Position numbers and translations under genes: made by a program. Positions 12,857 to 25,599 of a DNA stretch of 64,000 bases are shown one piece after another (the stretch's first letter is position 1; each line of letters starts with the position of its first letter). Under the pieces are notes generated by a model. The model was not told the origin of the DNA. It was given only the letters and a program-made list of their open reading frames with translations, and ran no database searches. Origin of the DNA: Sabethes cyaneus (lineage: Eukaryota > Arthropoda > Insecta > Diptera > Culicidae); NCBI RefSeq assembly GCF_943734655.1, contig NC_071355.1, positions 222,380,527 through 222,444,526 on the forward strand, read 5' to 3'.

Positions 12857-13039
12857 CCAGCCCGGTGTCACCAATACACTCTCACATATGATTTGACAAT
12901 ACCCCCATACTGATGGGCCCCTCGATGCTGGGCCCCAAACAACAATGGCCGCTCCATAAAATTTCTATGGAGTGATTTCCCGCCCAGTGCTTTTGACGTG
13001 TAGATTTTAGTCATAGAAAAATGGCGATGTGCCGGGGGG
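12857..13039. mobile_element. 183-bp MITE with 10-bp target duplication inside LINE-A1
   Basis: TCGAGTTCTT at 12847-12856 is repeated exactly at 13040-13049. The insert has imperfect C-rich inverted ends (CCAGCCCGGTGTCACC, and CCCCCCGGCACATCGCC on the other strand). Removing the insert joins the LINE text on both sides. A 9-10 bp target duplication suggests a Mutator-like element. It is non-coding. Confidence 0.65.
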
Positions 13040-13101
13040 TCGAGTTCTTCGCACTCCTTCTCCTTTTGGTGGCGCTTCTTCTCCTTGAAGAGTCGGGTTT
13101 G

Positions 13102-13470
13102 CTACCTCCGCTTCTGTTTGTATCGCTCCACATTCTGACGGGTGGCTCTACGCAGCATTTGTACCCACGCTGCGTTCTTCTCAGCCAATATCTGCTGGCA
13201 TTCCGCGTCTAACCATTCGTTATGTCGATTCGGTGCCACACGGCCTAGGACGTTCTCCACTACGCTGTTAATGGCTGTTTTCACGGCATTCCAACAGTCC
13301 TCAAGCGGGGTTTCATCCAGCTCACCCTCTTCCGGCAGCGCGGTTTCGAGAGATAACGCGTAGTTTTCGGCGACCTCCGGTTGCTTCAGTCGCGCTAGAC
13401 TATACCGTGGCGGGCGCCGGTATCGTATGTTGTTTACAACAGATATTTTTTGACGTATCCTAACCATCAC
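13102..13470 (-). pseudogene. LINE-A1 linker between endonuclease and RT
   Basis: An open minus-strand frame with LEDCWNAVKTAINSV, ENVLGRVAPNRHNEWLDAEC and AEKNAAWVQMLRRATRQ. This matches the segment between endonuclease and RT in mosquito LINEs of this type. It is shifted in frame relative to its neighbours. The MITE at 12857-13039 interrupts the sequence just downstream. Confidence 0.65.
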
Positions 13471-13489
13471 TAGGTAGTGATCTGAATCA

Positions 13490-13889
13490 ATGTTAGCGCC
13501 TGGTTAGGTTCTGACGTCGATAATGTCTGAAAAGTGCCGACCATCTATCATAACGTGGTCGATTTGTGATTCCACCACCCGATCACCCGCTTCTGTATCT
13601 CGCCCATCACTATAAAAACTGCGCCCAGCTCGTGTGTATTGCCGCAGCTCTGCTAGATGGTATGACCATCTCTATACGTACGTACCATCGTTCCTTTCCA
13701 GTATACCTCCTGCAGCGCTACGATGTCGAAATTGCGGATCTTCACTTCTTTAGAAAACACGTGGGTACTTCCGAGGAAGTTTAGAGACCGACAGTTCCAT
13801 GTTCCTAATTTCCAATCGTTAGTCCGTTTTCGTCGCCTGGGTCTTTGCCGATTGTTCCGATTAGCGTTATTATTACTTACGGAGTCCAT
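13490..13889 (-). pseudogene. LINE-A1 AP-endonuclease N-terminal region
   Basis: The minus strand reads KLGTWNCRSLN followed by NFDIVALQEVYWKG, the N-terminal motif (N and E of the active site) of APE-type LINE endonucleases. An open frame runs from 13889 to 13653. Related text continues in other frames to about 13490, including an HVMIDGRHFSDIIDV segment. The endonuclease nicks target DNA to prime reverse transcription. Frameshifts make this copy inactive. Confidence 0.65.
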
Positions 13890-14215
13890 TATTACTTACG
13901 GAGTCAGGCTTGCAAAGCCCGCAACCAACCCCACAATATCGCCGAAGGGCCAACAAAGCTCGAAGGATCCCTCCTCCCCTGTCAGCATACGACCTTGGTT
14001 TCCACCGGAGTTGGTTACCCGATCTCCACCGAGATTGCTCGTATCCCGGCTGGTACCACGAGGAGGTATGGGTAGGAGTTGCTAGGTAAGAGGCTGTGGA
14101 CCACTGTGGGGTCTATTTTATGCCCAGTGCACAAGGCACCGATGGTACGCATTACCAAGCCGTTTACCAGCCGTGTGGTTGCTTCTATTACCACGATAAA
14201 ACTAGTTGACTAGTT

Positions 14216-17200
14216 AAAAAGACGTGGTACCTTTTATAAACTTACCGAAAGTGTGGCGTCTGTTAGTTTTATAGAGTTATTAAAACGACCAAACCAAACA
14301 GATTTATTGCTGATATTTTGAAGAATACTAAAGTTCAACGCCAAAATCATATTTTTATGCGAGGCCATGTTGCCATATTCCAGTATTTTGTTTTAGCTTA
14401 CAAACAAATTATCAATCGGTTTTCCTGTCTCAGGAAGTATGATATGAATGATTTTACTAGAATGATTTTACTAGAAGTTGAGATTGACTAACTGAATGCA
14501 TTTATTTAGTTAAAACAATCAGTTTTCGAAAATTACAAAATGTCAATGGCGCGTTGATTTTATCCACCAATCATAGCAACATGCACGATAAAATTAAATG
14601 CGCCTATGCTGCAAACGAACTAAGATTGCTCAATATTTAATAATTATTCTATGGGATATTTTGTTATGGTCGTCAAATCGATAAGAATGATCTGACAGTG
14701 AAACTTTAACTTTTCTGCTCACGGGTGTTTTTTCAAGTTGATAAAGCTGACGAACTGATTTAGCTCTTACCAGAGCGAAAAGCGAAAAGCTTTATTAAAT
14801 TATGGCGGTGGCTGTCAAGCAGCGATAGCTTATTCAGCTTTATTGCTGCTTTCAGCAGAGTGAGTGTGATACGACGACTTGAGCTTATAACCTGATTCTT
14901 GTAGAGGTTATGAAAACATTCTGAAGAGTGGGCCACTTGGTCAGAAGGCAGTTTTACAGCGGTCATCAGAAAGTTCTGGTAGAGCTCATAGTTTTAATAG
15001 CCGTTTTATGACATTGATCATGGAAACCATAGAAACATAATAAAACTTAAAATTGTTACTTGAGACACCCTTTAAGTAGCTCTCTGCGTCCATTGACGGT
15101 TAGCGTTCCTCAAGGTAGCAAGCTTGAGCCGTTGTTATTCATTCCTAAGTCAGAGCAAAATGCAAAAATATACAAACAAGCTGTAAAATTATTGATACGA
15201 ACGTGGATTCGTCGATACTTAATCTGAAACCACTATATATCTCGCGTAACATCAACCTAGCACTTCACAATTCTATCCATACCACGCGTGGCCACGAACT
15301 ATCTCTCCTTAGTTGCTCGAAGTTGAACCGGGATGCACGCAATAACACACTATTGGAGCCTCTGTAGACTCTGACCCAGTCGTGCGTGACTTTTAAACTG
15401 ATTCGCAACAGCTGTACTGTAGCAATTGAACCCAAATAAATCGGTCTATGTACATTCTGGAATCAAACTTCGCTATCAAATTACAAGGCTGTTCAGGGGT
15501 CGCAGAACAATCCTTTTGCAACCGGTACTAAGCAGCAGCTTGCTTTCACTATCAGCATCATTATTGCATGTTTTGCGAAATAGAATTTCTAGAACAACGA
15601 TACTGAGAATTATATTACGAATAAGTTTTCCTCTTGGTTCGCTTGCTCGCTCCCTTGAGGTGAAGAACAGAATCAATTTCATCATCTCTTAAAACACCAT
15701 CCACGGCTCTGATTCTAGGCAACACATCATGCGATATTAAGACAACATTCAAGCGCCAGGTATAAACAGCCGTTTTCAACACTGAACTGCACGGCAACCG
15801 AGGGCTGTCGTCGCGAGTCGGCCAGCATCATCGTCATCATCACAGGGAAGCTGTCATAATGACGCGATTTAAAACAATGAAACTACACTCGAAGCAGCGA
15901 CTGAGCTGATGATGGCGCTGCTGACTGGATGCTGCTGGCAAAACAAGATCCCGTTCACACGGACAAACTCGTAGGTACACACCAACAAACGCAATACGTA
16001 GCTGTTGAACGCGCAGATGATTTTCCATCTCGTTCCATGGTCGTACAAAGGCTGAAGCAGAAATCGGGTTGAAAGGACGTTGCGCTCGCTACCATCCCAG
16101 CAGCAGAAGTATCCCATGGTTTTTAATGCGGTAACTGTGGGGATGGCAGTTGGGAAACACATTTCCATGGAATTGGAATTTGCATGAAATTATTTTCAAC
16201 AGAAAGCTAAATTGAAGAAAATGGATACAACTTTTGGGCGAAGATATTGCACAGTGAAGCTGCTAATGGAGCGGCGCCATTAGTTTTGCAATGAAGATGC
16301 ATTTTTGATAGCACTGAAACGTTCTGTTTGTGTTGTCGAGAATTGTTGTAACTTTTGCTCAGCTTCCTGCGGGTTTTGTTTTATTGACGTTGGGCTGTCC
16401 CTGCAATCTCTGCGGGAAAGTTAAGTTTGACTAGTAGCTGCTCTCATTTTGAAAAGTTGATTTCACTCAGACCAAGCTGTGATATGCACTTTACGAAATG
16501 ATTTCGATTGTCAGTTTGTTATACTTTACATCACCCATTCGTCTGGTAAAAAATAACTGGTTCGAAAATAACGTTGTAGAAGCAGCAAAATCATCGATAT
16601 ATATTTTTCGCGAATTCCGCATCGTGATTCCGAATCAGTTCAGCCACCGTTTTAATTTTCATCAAATCGTTGAACATTCATTATCCTCACCTACCTGTGC
16701 CAATAATGGCCACATAGATCCCCATTTGGAGACAAGTGAGAAAGCATTTCGTAATTCCGAATAGCCCAGCTACAAATGCTGCTCTGTGTTTCACATCAGC
16801 ATTCTCTCTTTTCGGATATGCATGCCATACCTTAGACACTATCAGCAGCGTTCGATCGACGAACGACTCTTCCTGCCATGCAGGTTGATTTTCCGATATT
16901 GGAAAATCAGGACAACCTGCCAGCCAGTCAGCCAGCCAGCCAACCAGCATCTCCCCTTTATTCACTGTTCGATGCATTCGAGCTGACGTGTGGAGGAGAA
17001 GTGTGAGATCCAATTTCCCGAAATGGGATGTTTTATTCCGGATTTGACCGCAAACGGTAGAGCTTTAGCGTTTAGCGTAGGCGGATCTGCTCCATTCGGT
17101 ACGTGCCTGATAGTGACGAAAACAGGATTAAAATTTCCTTTCCTAGCATTAAAGGTTTAAGGAAGTGGCTAATTAATTGTAGGATTGCCAAGATAGGCGT

Positions 17201-19285
17201 TGTCAGAAGATCTCCAGTATAAACGTAGGAAAACGGTTTTCTTTGGAACGACGTACGATGTTGATTCCATTATTTAATTTAGTGGGAATTAACTCTATAA
17301 TGAGTATCCTATCAAACCCTCAAATACTATAGAATAGGAGATTATTCCTCCTCGGAGCGCTAGAATGCTCACTAGAATGGTTCTATTGTAGCACACACTC
17401 GTGACGCGACTTCAACGCCATGAAAGGAAATCATTTTCCGTACGTTTCCTCTGCGAAAACTCAAACTCGACAAGAGCTCTTGCCACTTTGATGAAATCGG
17501 AAATTAGAGTCGTCTCTCTGTGTGTGCCTATCTGTACCTACCTTCTGTTTTGCGTGGGGCTGGATTTAATTTCCAACCTGTAAGACACTTTTCGAGGATG
17601 TTTCGATTGACGACAGATGTTCTTTGAGTCCGTTGGCAGGAGGAAATCGATTCACAGCGATGGTGGAATATTTAACAGCGTCGATTGAACCATATCGACA
17701 AGTATCGAGTAACAGCTGATTTTATTAACGATTGAATTCGAACTTGGAAGCCTGGTGACGATTTGGTGTGGAATGAAATGTAATGATAATGGTATAATTT
17801 TCACAGCTTTCATTCGAACAAGCTGCCCTTATTTCGTTTTACCGTTTCTATAGAGCAAGAAAAGTTAAAATTTTGCCTTGACATTAAAACTTTTCAGGGC
17901 TTGTATGTATAAGGAACTTGCATACCTTTCTCACGACCGATGATTTGGCCGGGACTTCATAAGGCAAGTTAAATATTATGTGAATTATTTCAAACTGCAA
18001 TTCGACAGACGGGTAACGATGTAAAAAATCATGAATGAATATTACATTCGAGAGTACTGAACAAAAGTAAAACACGAACAGAATGGCTAGAATTGGTAGA
18101 CTAGCAAAAACTGACTGTTTCCAACGTTGTTGCATAACCGATGGAATACATTTTTTAACTCTTTTGTCTACATTTATGCAATTGAGAAAGGTAACAAGAG
18201 AATTATATTCTACATTTCTGTTTTATACGACCCTCTCTTAGGAGGGGAGGAATTTTTTTGCTATCATACAGATCAGGGTCTACTTTGCAGTCTCTTTTTT
18301 CTCGAGTAAAAATTGTCGATTTTTTTCAACTTAAAGAAAAATTTTCACACCAAATAGGAAAAAAACTTAACAAAACACTTTCTAAATACCTAATCTTCAA
18401 GTGTTGTCATTTCTAAGCAGACAATTTCGTTTCAGACTTTCCTTTGTATCCTATATTATAGCCACTTTTACAGAAATCTCAAACATCCTCACTATGTCAA
18501 AAGTCAAAAGTGGTCACTATGTTGGTGGAAGGTGTTATACAAAACGCACATGTTTCCAATAAATTTATCACTTTCTGGAATATTTCACTTCTTCACAACA
18601 GTCACTATCTGCAATTACTTACCAATTTGACCATCGACCGTTGTTTTAGTCTCTTTCCATTTTATTAAAATTAAAACTAATAGCTGCACTTTTTTTGATA
18701 TTTGCTTATTTGGTGTCTACTGGCATCTGTCAGCCACTTATTATGCCAATTACCGACTCACCGGAACCGGCGACTTCATTCAGTACCCGAGCGCCCAGTC
18801 CGTATCAGCTAACCAGCTCTTTTTCTCTTCTGCGACGCTAGGTTGCTAACCGAGGAGTTTTTTGCCCACTAAAAACATTACCGGCATCGACTAAAAAGGC
18901 TTGGGTTTTAGGCGAATACACTTATCCGTCGGCAACATGGTAACTGTTATCCATAATTGAATTTTTCTTGTTTATACCTACCAACAAATTTATTCGATGC
19001 CAGTTTAATATTTTTCACTATTCGAGAGCAGAAAAATCATGGACCAGAACGAAATATTTGACAAATGTTTGACGCGGGGTAAAAAATAATTTTTGTCTTT
19101 AAAGTACATGCCTTTAGGCACGTTCGTTCTTCATAGCTTTTCGGAAAATCGTTACTATGAAACAACTACTTTTCCTAGTACGTATTGATCTATTGGTATC
19201 AAAGTTGCTATTTTGCCTCGCGATGATTGCTCATCGCCAGCTTATCAGTGATTTGAACTTCGACAATCGTTAACTCTGTCTTATC
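14216..19285. other. Unassigned non-coding stretch
   Basis: No gene is supported. ORFs are under 110 codons and lack recognisable domains. Short CCAG/CAGC runs occur near 16920-16950. The segment at about 15200-15360 can be read in part as LINE C-terminus-like protein, but too weakly to call. It is probably intergenic or intronic host sequence with decayed repeats. Confidence 0.35.
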
Positions 19286-19516
19286 CTGAACTGAACTGAA
19301 ACTGAACTGAAACTGAACTGAAACTGAACTGAAACTGAACTGAAACTGAACTGAAACTGAACTGAAACTGAACTGAAACTGAACTGAAACTGAACTGAAA
19401 CTGAACTGTAACTGAACTGAAACTAAACTGACACTGAAATGAAATAGAACTGAAACCAAACTGAAACTGAACTGAAATTGAACTAAAACTGAACTGAAAC
19501 CAAACTGAAACTAAAC
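19286..19516. repeat. 11-bp minisatellite, left (inverted) array
   Basis: About 20 copies of CTGAACTGAAA. They are nearly perfect at 19288-19400 and diverged toward 19516 (CTGTAACTG, ACACTGAAATGAAATAG, AACCAAACTG). Because 33 bp equals 11 codons, all frames stay open and give spurious FQFSFSSVSV repeats. The array is the reverse complement of the one starting at 20137. Confidence 0.85.
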
Positions 19517-19959
19517 TATCGACTCTGGCCACAGTCTCGTCATGCGTAAGATTCTAGCAAGTTTGTGGAACGTGACGAAGGCTCGCATCGACAAGACATT
19601 GCATTTCAACATCCAGCGGTTGACGACAGATGGCGTTTAAATCGGATATCGACTAGAGTGTAAAAACTATCGGGCATTACATTGCACAATTCTGTCTATA
19701 AGGTCCTCTTCCGTATCTGTAAACTGTAAATTGCTATCGTTAGCGGAGTCCTTCATCGACGAGTACCAGACGCATCATCTGCATGGGAACTTTAAGGTGG
19801 CGAACGATACAGTCAAACGAAATCGGGTAAATAATGTTAGAACATAGTTAACTGACGAAACTAGTTACGCTAATTCGTGGCTCAAAATCATGCCTCAGGA
19901 TATTTAGCATTTGGTTGAGGTTAGGCTAAGTGAGATCTTGGTCGCTATCGTGATAACGG

Positions 19960-20100
19960 AGGGACTGAAGTAAGGGGATTCACTTTCTAACAATGCCTTG
20001 GAAGGTGCACAACGAAGAGCAAACGTGGAAATGAACGGGACCATCATCACGAAATCTCGCTGTTCATCGATAAAAGTACTGATTCGGTTCGAAACACTCT
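19960..20100 (+). pseudogene. LINE reverse-transcriptase scrap
   Basis: The plus strand reads NALEGAQRRANVEMNGTIIT, a decayed match to ALEGVIRRASIETRGTIFT in the LINE copy at 56.8 kb. The catalytic FADD box is not recognisable. The scrap lies in the spacer between the two inverted minisatellite arrays. Confidence 0.45.
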
Positions 20101-20136
20101 CAAATGTGATTCCAAAACGACAAATTCGCCAGCAGT

Positions 20137-20720
20137 TCAGTTTTTGTTCAATTTCAGTTCAGTTTCAGTTTGGTTTCAGTTCTATTTCATTTCAGTGTCA
20201 GTTCAGTTTCAGTTCAGTTACAGTTCAGTTTCAGTGCTGTTTAAGTTCAGCTTCAGTTCAGTTTAAATTCAGTTTTAGTTCAATTTCAGTTCAGTTTCAG
20301 ATCGGTTTCAGTTCAATTTTATTTCAGTGTCAGTTCAGTTTCAGTGCCGTTTCAGTTCAGTTCTAGTTCAATTTCAGATCGGTTTCAGTTCAATTTCATT
20401 TCAGTGTCAGTTCAGTTTCAGTTTAGTTTCAGTTCAGTTTCAGTGCAGTTTCAGTTCAGTTTCAGTTCAGTTTCAGTTCAGTTTCAGTTCAGTTTCAGTT
20501 CAGTTTCAGTTCAGTTTCAGTTCAGTTTCAGTTCAGTTTCAGTTCAGTTTCAGTTCAGTTTCAATTCAGTTTCAGTTCAGTCTCAGTTCAGTTTCAGTTC
20601 AGTTTCAGTTCAGTTTCAGTTCAGTTTCAGTTCAGTTTCAGTTCAGTTTCAATTCAGTTTCAATTCAGTTTTAGTTAAGCTTCAGTTTAGGTTCAGTTCA
20701 GTTTCAGTTCAGTTCTATGA
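20137..20720. repeat. 11-bp minisatellite, right array with higher-order units
   Basis: About 50 copies of TTTCAGTTCAG. Near its left end a diverged block of about 100 bp (GGTTTCAGTTC, TATTTCATTTCAGTGTCAG) recurs two or three times, so a higher-order unit is present. The first 100 bp mirror the distal end of the left array, variants included. The long FSFSSVSVQFQ ORFs here are products of the repeat, not genes. Confidence 0.85.
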
Positions 20721-20729
20721 AAGACAAGT

Positions 20730-23700
20730 TTTAAAGCTCGCCTGTGAAAATAAAAACGAATCTAATTGCAACCGCAAAAGTTCCACTAAAACAAATTTGG
20801 AGCATCCATTCTAGTCACATCAATTCAATTAATTGTGGCAAAAAAAGATTCCCTTCTCCATTGACAAACCAAAATTTAGAGCACGAAATTGAATTTAGCC
20901 TCCGGTGGGCTCAGCGCACTTGTACGGTAGTCTTGCTGGTCACTAGGCGACGACGGTGGCGGTGGCGGGTTTACAATGTTGGTAGATTAAAAGTCTACGT
21001 GATTCTACGACGACGTCTCGGTTGGCACCATCATGTTACCTAATTGCTTGCGGCGTGAGTGACAGTTGGAAAGTTTCGACGAATGAATTATTCCAGGAAT
21101 TTGCCTTGATCCACACCGAGTTACGTGAGCTGAAACGAAAACAGGAAACGTTCGCCTTCGACTTGCAATTTTTATCTCTAGAGAACTTGTTAGAATGTTC
21201 CAAATATCCTGTCACTTGAAATAAAATGTGCTGAAACGTAGCCTGGTGGCAGGTAAACCCCCATATCAAAGTTTAGGAATTCAGTTTAATTATTTAGGCA
21301 CACAAAAATTATCTAAATTGCATTTGATCTTAGTTTGCTATGCTGTTCATCAAGGAAATAAATCTTTTTGAACCGGCAGGCTGAGCATGCCGAATAGAGG
21401 CAACTTTTCCCTCCCCAAGGTACAACCGTAAATAGCTTCTTTTGATGCCAGCAAGTCAAAAGGCGCACGGCAACGAAGTGATTCATCATGTTCCGAAGCA
21501 AGAAAGATGGAGCCAGGATCAACTTTCCCACACAACACCGAACATACTGCATAATGAATGTGCCGGTGGAAATTGAAAGCACACTCGACAACTGCCGAAA
21601 GGAGCAACTTTTCACATGCACATCCGCACTCTAACATTATTAGCATTGTGTCCGGCGAGGATAGCGATCAATGGTAATTTCATTGTGGTGACCAAACAAA
21701 AGTAATGGCCTTTTGGTTGCGCCACGTGCCCGGAATCCGCAAGCACGGTTCCCCACCTTTGTAGGTGGCTGAGGAAAACAATCCGGACAGCACCCAGACA
21801 AAGGCTGAGACTGCTGCTGCTGGCTGCCCTGACATCGGAATCGTTATTATTACCGGTAAGCTCCTTTTGGTCTGCCTTTTCTTGGGTGATACGCTGCTGC
21901 CCGGCAACCAGCACTTCGTGCCTCAGTGGACACCAGCCAAGAGCAGCTTGTGAACTTTCGGAAAATCGGCTTTGTGGTTAGTTAACTCCGGTGTACCAGG
22001 TTGGGACTCGAAGGAATAGAGCACGGTTCACTTCTTTTTTATTTTCATTTGACAATAATGGTTTGTTGCGAAATGGAAAATGGTCATTTTCATTTCACAG
22101 CATTTTTATGCATCGCGCATCACGTAGTATGCTATTGGGAATAGTTTTTAGAAACAATTTTATTCTATATCTTCAGCTTTGAATAACCTCTCCTCGAAGT
22201 AAGATGCATCCCGTACAAATGTTATGTCAGCCAAGTACTGTAAATAGAAAAGACACAGTTTGAAGGGTCGTCAACCGAAACCGCATATCAATTTCACTTT
22301 ATAAAATCTACTCAGTATCTTTCTCTCTATGTTTTCCTCATGGAAATAAAAGCATGCTTGGCTGACGTTTATGGACAAAAGTTCTCTTGGCTAGCTTAAT
22401 ACTGTATATTGATTCAGGAAACAACTTTGCCCATTTCGAGAAAACCGCTCACGATTAGAAGCTTTGGGGATGAAACTGAAATTTACTTTCTTTGGAAAAG
22501 CTGAGCTTTGATTAAAATTGTGCTTCCTGCTGAAACTACGCAGACGATTCGCAGAGGAAGATCTTCTTACTTAAGGCGAAATATAAGACTAGTTGACAAA
22601 ATAGAACAACTATGCAGCCAGTCAGCATACCGGGCAATCATGCAACCATGTTTACTGTGAAATTGATTAAGATTAAGACTTATTGACGTTAATTAACTTG
22701 TGGCGTCTATTTAAGTGTATCTCTCCTTGATAAGTTTATTAATTGTTTTACTTTATATTTATTAGTTTTCGAATCCACATAGTCACTTGATCGTTGTAGC
22801 TACCGACATTGATTACTGACAAATTTGGCATCTCTATCGAACGCAAACGAAAAGAAGATACTTTATTTCACTTGCAGTCGACTAAGTTTCTGTGAAATAT
22901 TGAATCAATTTGAAAATTATGTTTGGATAAACTTTAATCTAGACAAAAAGAAAATCCAACAGCAAAATAAATGGCAGCAGATAAAAAACTGGCCATTAGC
23001 AATAGCAACTGACAACACTCGAGCATGATACTTTTATCGCAAGAAAAGTTCGAAAAACTCTAAAGATAGCAAGTCGAACAATAAAGAAAAGGCCCATCTC
23101 CGAACTCGAGAATAAGAAAGGTTCGACTGTGTCTATCAGCAAGCAGCAAGAACTCAAAAGAGTAAACTGCCGTGCCGTTCGACGCAGTAGACTAATCAGT
23201 TGGCATAATAGGATCAAACGATTAAAATTTGCCAAAAAGAAAATATTGAATCACAACAAAAGTCTACCTCTTTTCTAGTCTCTTTTTGGATACAAATAAA
23301 CGTTATTTGGTCAGATGTAAAAAGTTGATTTGAGCTGTAAAGTATGGTAGTAGTATTTAGCATTACAGTTTTTGTCTGGTTTCTTATTATAGTCGGTCCT
23401 TAATGATGAGATAATCACTACCAACTTGTTTTGTGGCTAACGTTGGATACGAACATGGTTTTCTGTTTCAACAAGGTAATAATCCTAAAACTTTGTTTCG
23501 TAAAGCACTAATCTCTATAATATTATATTCCTGGAGTGATGGTTTCTTCACTTCCTAGAAGTGTACAGTTAATATTGCTTTAATACATGAACACCAGTAA
23601 TTTGACAAAGCAAGAAACTACTCTTTGAAAAGAAAATGCAGAAGCAATAATCAGTAATCAGTATCAAGGAAGAATATATGCAGTACTGACTACTAACAAA

Positions 23701-25110
23701 CAAACAGAAAAAATGCTTTAAAAATAGTGACAAATGTTTACTACCACACCATTATTTGCGACAAAGACAGGAGGACTCTTTCTTTCAACATCATCTTATT
23801 ATGTCATGTAAAAGAGCTTGCTCTTCGTGTTTGAAAACTTTTCCCACCGCCTCATCTCAGTTGTTCAACAGATCGTGTTTTCTTTAGCAGCATACATGTA
23901 TAGATACTGTAAACAAAGAGCTATGTAAATATTATCTTAAACCGAAGTTTGCGCGGAAGCTTTTCTGACAGCTTCCCCGAAATGAGTGCTACCGCACACA
24001 TTTGAAGCATACTAAATAGATACACAGCATTCGGCCCACACATCACATCACATTCACGCTAAAGCTGCCTGCCAGGAGGCAACAGCAACATGCTTTTCAG
24101 TCAATTTAATTAGACCGCTAGTTGCTACATTATTGAAATTTCGATTTAAATATGCAATAGCATAAAAGATGCTTCGAATGTTTCAATGCTTCGAATAATT
24201 AATAATTTGAAATTGTTTTTATGTCATTACCTGTTCAGTGAACTGGTCCGGTGCCACATAATGGATGAAATGAGAAATTAACATTTGCAGCAATGATCAT
24301 AAATGGTGGAGATTCATAAAAATTGTTGAGAATTTTTCAAACCTATATACATACCTATATGTTTTATTATGTATTTCACGCAAATGACAGGCCATAATTT
24401 CATTTTCATGTTCATTGCTTTTTTTTAATGACATAACACATAACACAATAAGATTGGGTGTCGTAATTTTGACCGCACGGGTGATACGTAATATGTTTGT
24501 TTATAGCATTACGTTAATAGGGTACGTGAGGGTATTTTCAGTAGTCTGAACAACATTCATAAATTTTATTCGAGACAAGTTTTTCATACCAATTGGTTGG
24601 ATAACATTTATTGAAGTACATTTTGATATTCATAAAACGCTTTTAAGTTTGAGTTATAGTCGTGAAAAATTATGAAGATGACGGGCTATTTTAAGCCTGC
24701 GATACTATGTGGACGAGTGGTTTCTATATCCGGCAGGCCTCACGCGCCAATACGATTCAAACCATGCCAATTTAAAAAGCAATCCCTCGAATAACTCAAT
24801 GGGTGGTACAGCGCGTGCGCCCACCGATTTTTTCTTAGTTGTTCCATTAACAATAAAGATGGTTTTGGCATATTATTCGAACTTATCAAAGGCTTATCGT
24901 TTATCAAAAATCAGCTATACCTATTTGAAGAAACCTGAGAAATTGCGATGAACAAACAGCACCATACCCAAGGGTTCGGTGGATTGCTGTACTTCAATAG
25001 CAGATCGAAAGGGAGTCAGATGGTTTATGTGTCGATGTTTTTCAAGTGCTGCCAATATCTCGAAAATATAATTAATTTAGTATAAATTTTTACTCAATTT
25101 GCTAGAATCG
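20730..25110. other. Unassigned non-coding stretch
   Basis: No gene is supported. ORFs are short and unrecognised. Near 24524 the text GTACGTGAGGGTATTTTCAG resembles the end of the MITE at 52000-52241, but no second end was found. Confidence 0.35.
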
Positions 25111-25114
25111 TACT

Positions 25115-25361
25115 TGGTGCCTCTGCTTTGCGCTTTTGCAGAAGTGTAAATGATGTAATTCACTTTGTTTGGTTAGTTGAGTGATCGGAATTAGGAACCT
25201 TCTGTTTTTATATGACAAAGTTCGCAGCCAGCTGTTAGAGCACAGGACGATTGCAGGGCCAGTTGCTACGATTCTATTGACTCTAACAGCCTCTCCCAGC
25301 CGAGATTCGATCATAGGACGATTTACTTATTAGGCCAGCATCTTACCTAGAGACCAACTGG
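25115..25361 (-). repeat. Feilai-like tRNA-derived SINE
   Basis: On the minus strand: a tRNA-like head with box A (TTGGTCTCTAGGTAAGATG), the anticodon-loop region GGCCTAATAAG, and a degraded box B (ATCGAATCTCGGCTGGGAGA). It continues into the shared tail (GTTAGAGTCAATAGAATCGT, then CAGCTGGCTGC). An extra diverged stretch near the 3' end suggests a later insertion or deletion. Confidence 0.65.
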
Positions 25362-25599
25362 AATATTTTTACCGGGAGAAAAAGAAATTTACTATGCAGG
25401 GATTTAGGGTGTATGTTGAATGGAAATTTTAAGCAGCGTGTATGCGGAATATTTCATCTGAAATCCGCACATTTTATTAAAAATATTAGTCGCATATACA
25501 ATAAAATACCATTACTTGTTTCAACGGGATGTTTATTTGGTACATTATAGGAAAATTAGTCTAACCACGTTTTATTATCCCAGTATGAATAGGATACTC

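Larger units (their letters stand above)
11097..14215 (-). mobile_element. LINE-A1: nearly full non-LTR retrotransposon (APE/RT type)
   Basis: On the minus strand it runs from a probable 5' UTR (about 13890-14215) through an AP-type endonuclease, a linker, a reverse transcriptase and a long C-terminal domain to a 3' end near 11097. The clade is unsure. The organisation and motifs (GLRQGD, FADD, and a C-terminal RIRWAGHVARMPD block) resemble RTE-like mosquito LINEs. It carries frameshifts, one clear nonsense codon and a 183-bp MITE. A 5'-truncated relative lies at 51371-53985. The 3' ends of both copies are near TTAC/ACTT-type short repeats. Confidence 0.75.

Noticed and set aside
15200..15370. 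Possible LINE C-terminal remnant
   Set aside because: The reading resembles LINE C-termini only loosely, with no anchored motif.
20327..20814. Open frames of 115 and 156 codons with FSFSSVSVQFQ repeats
   Set aside because: They are translations of the 11-bp minisatellite, open in every frame because 33 bp is 11 codons.
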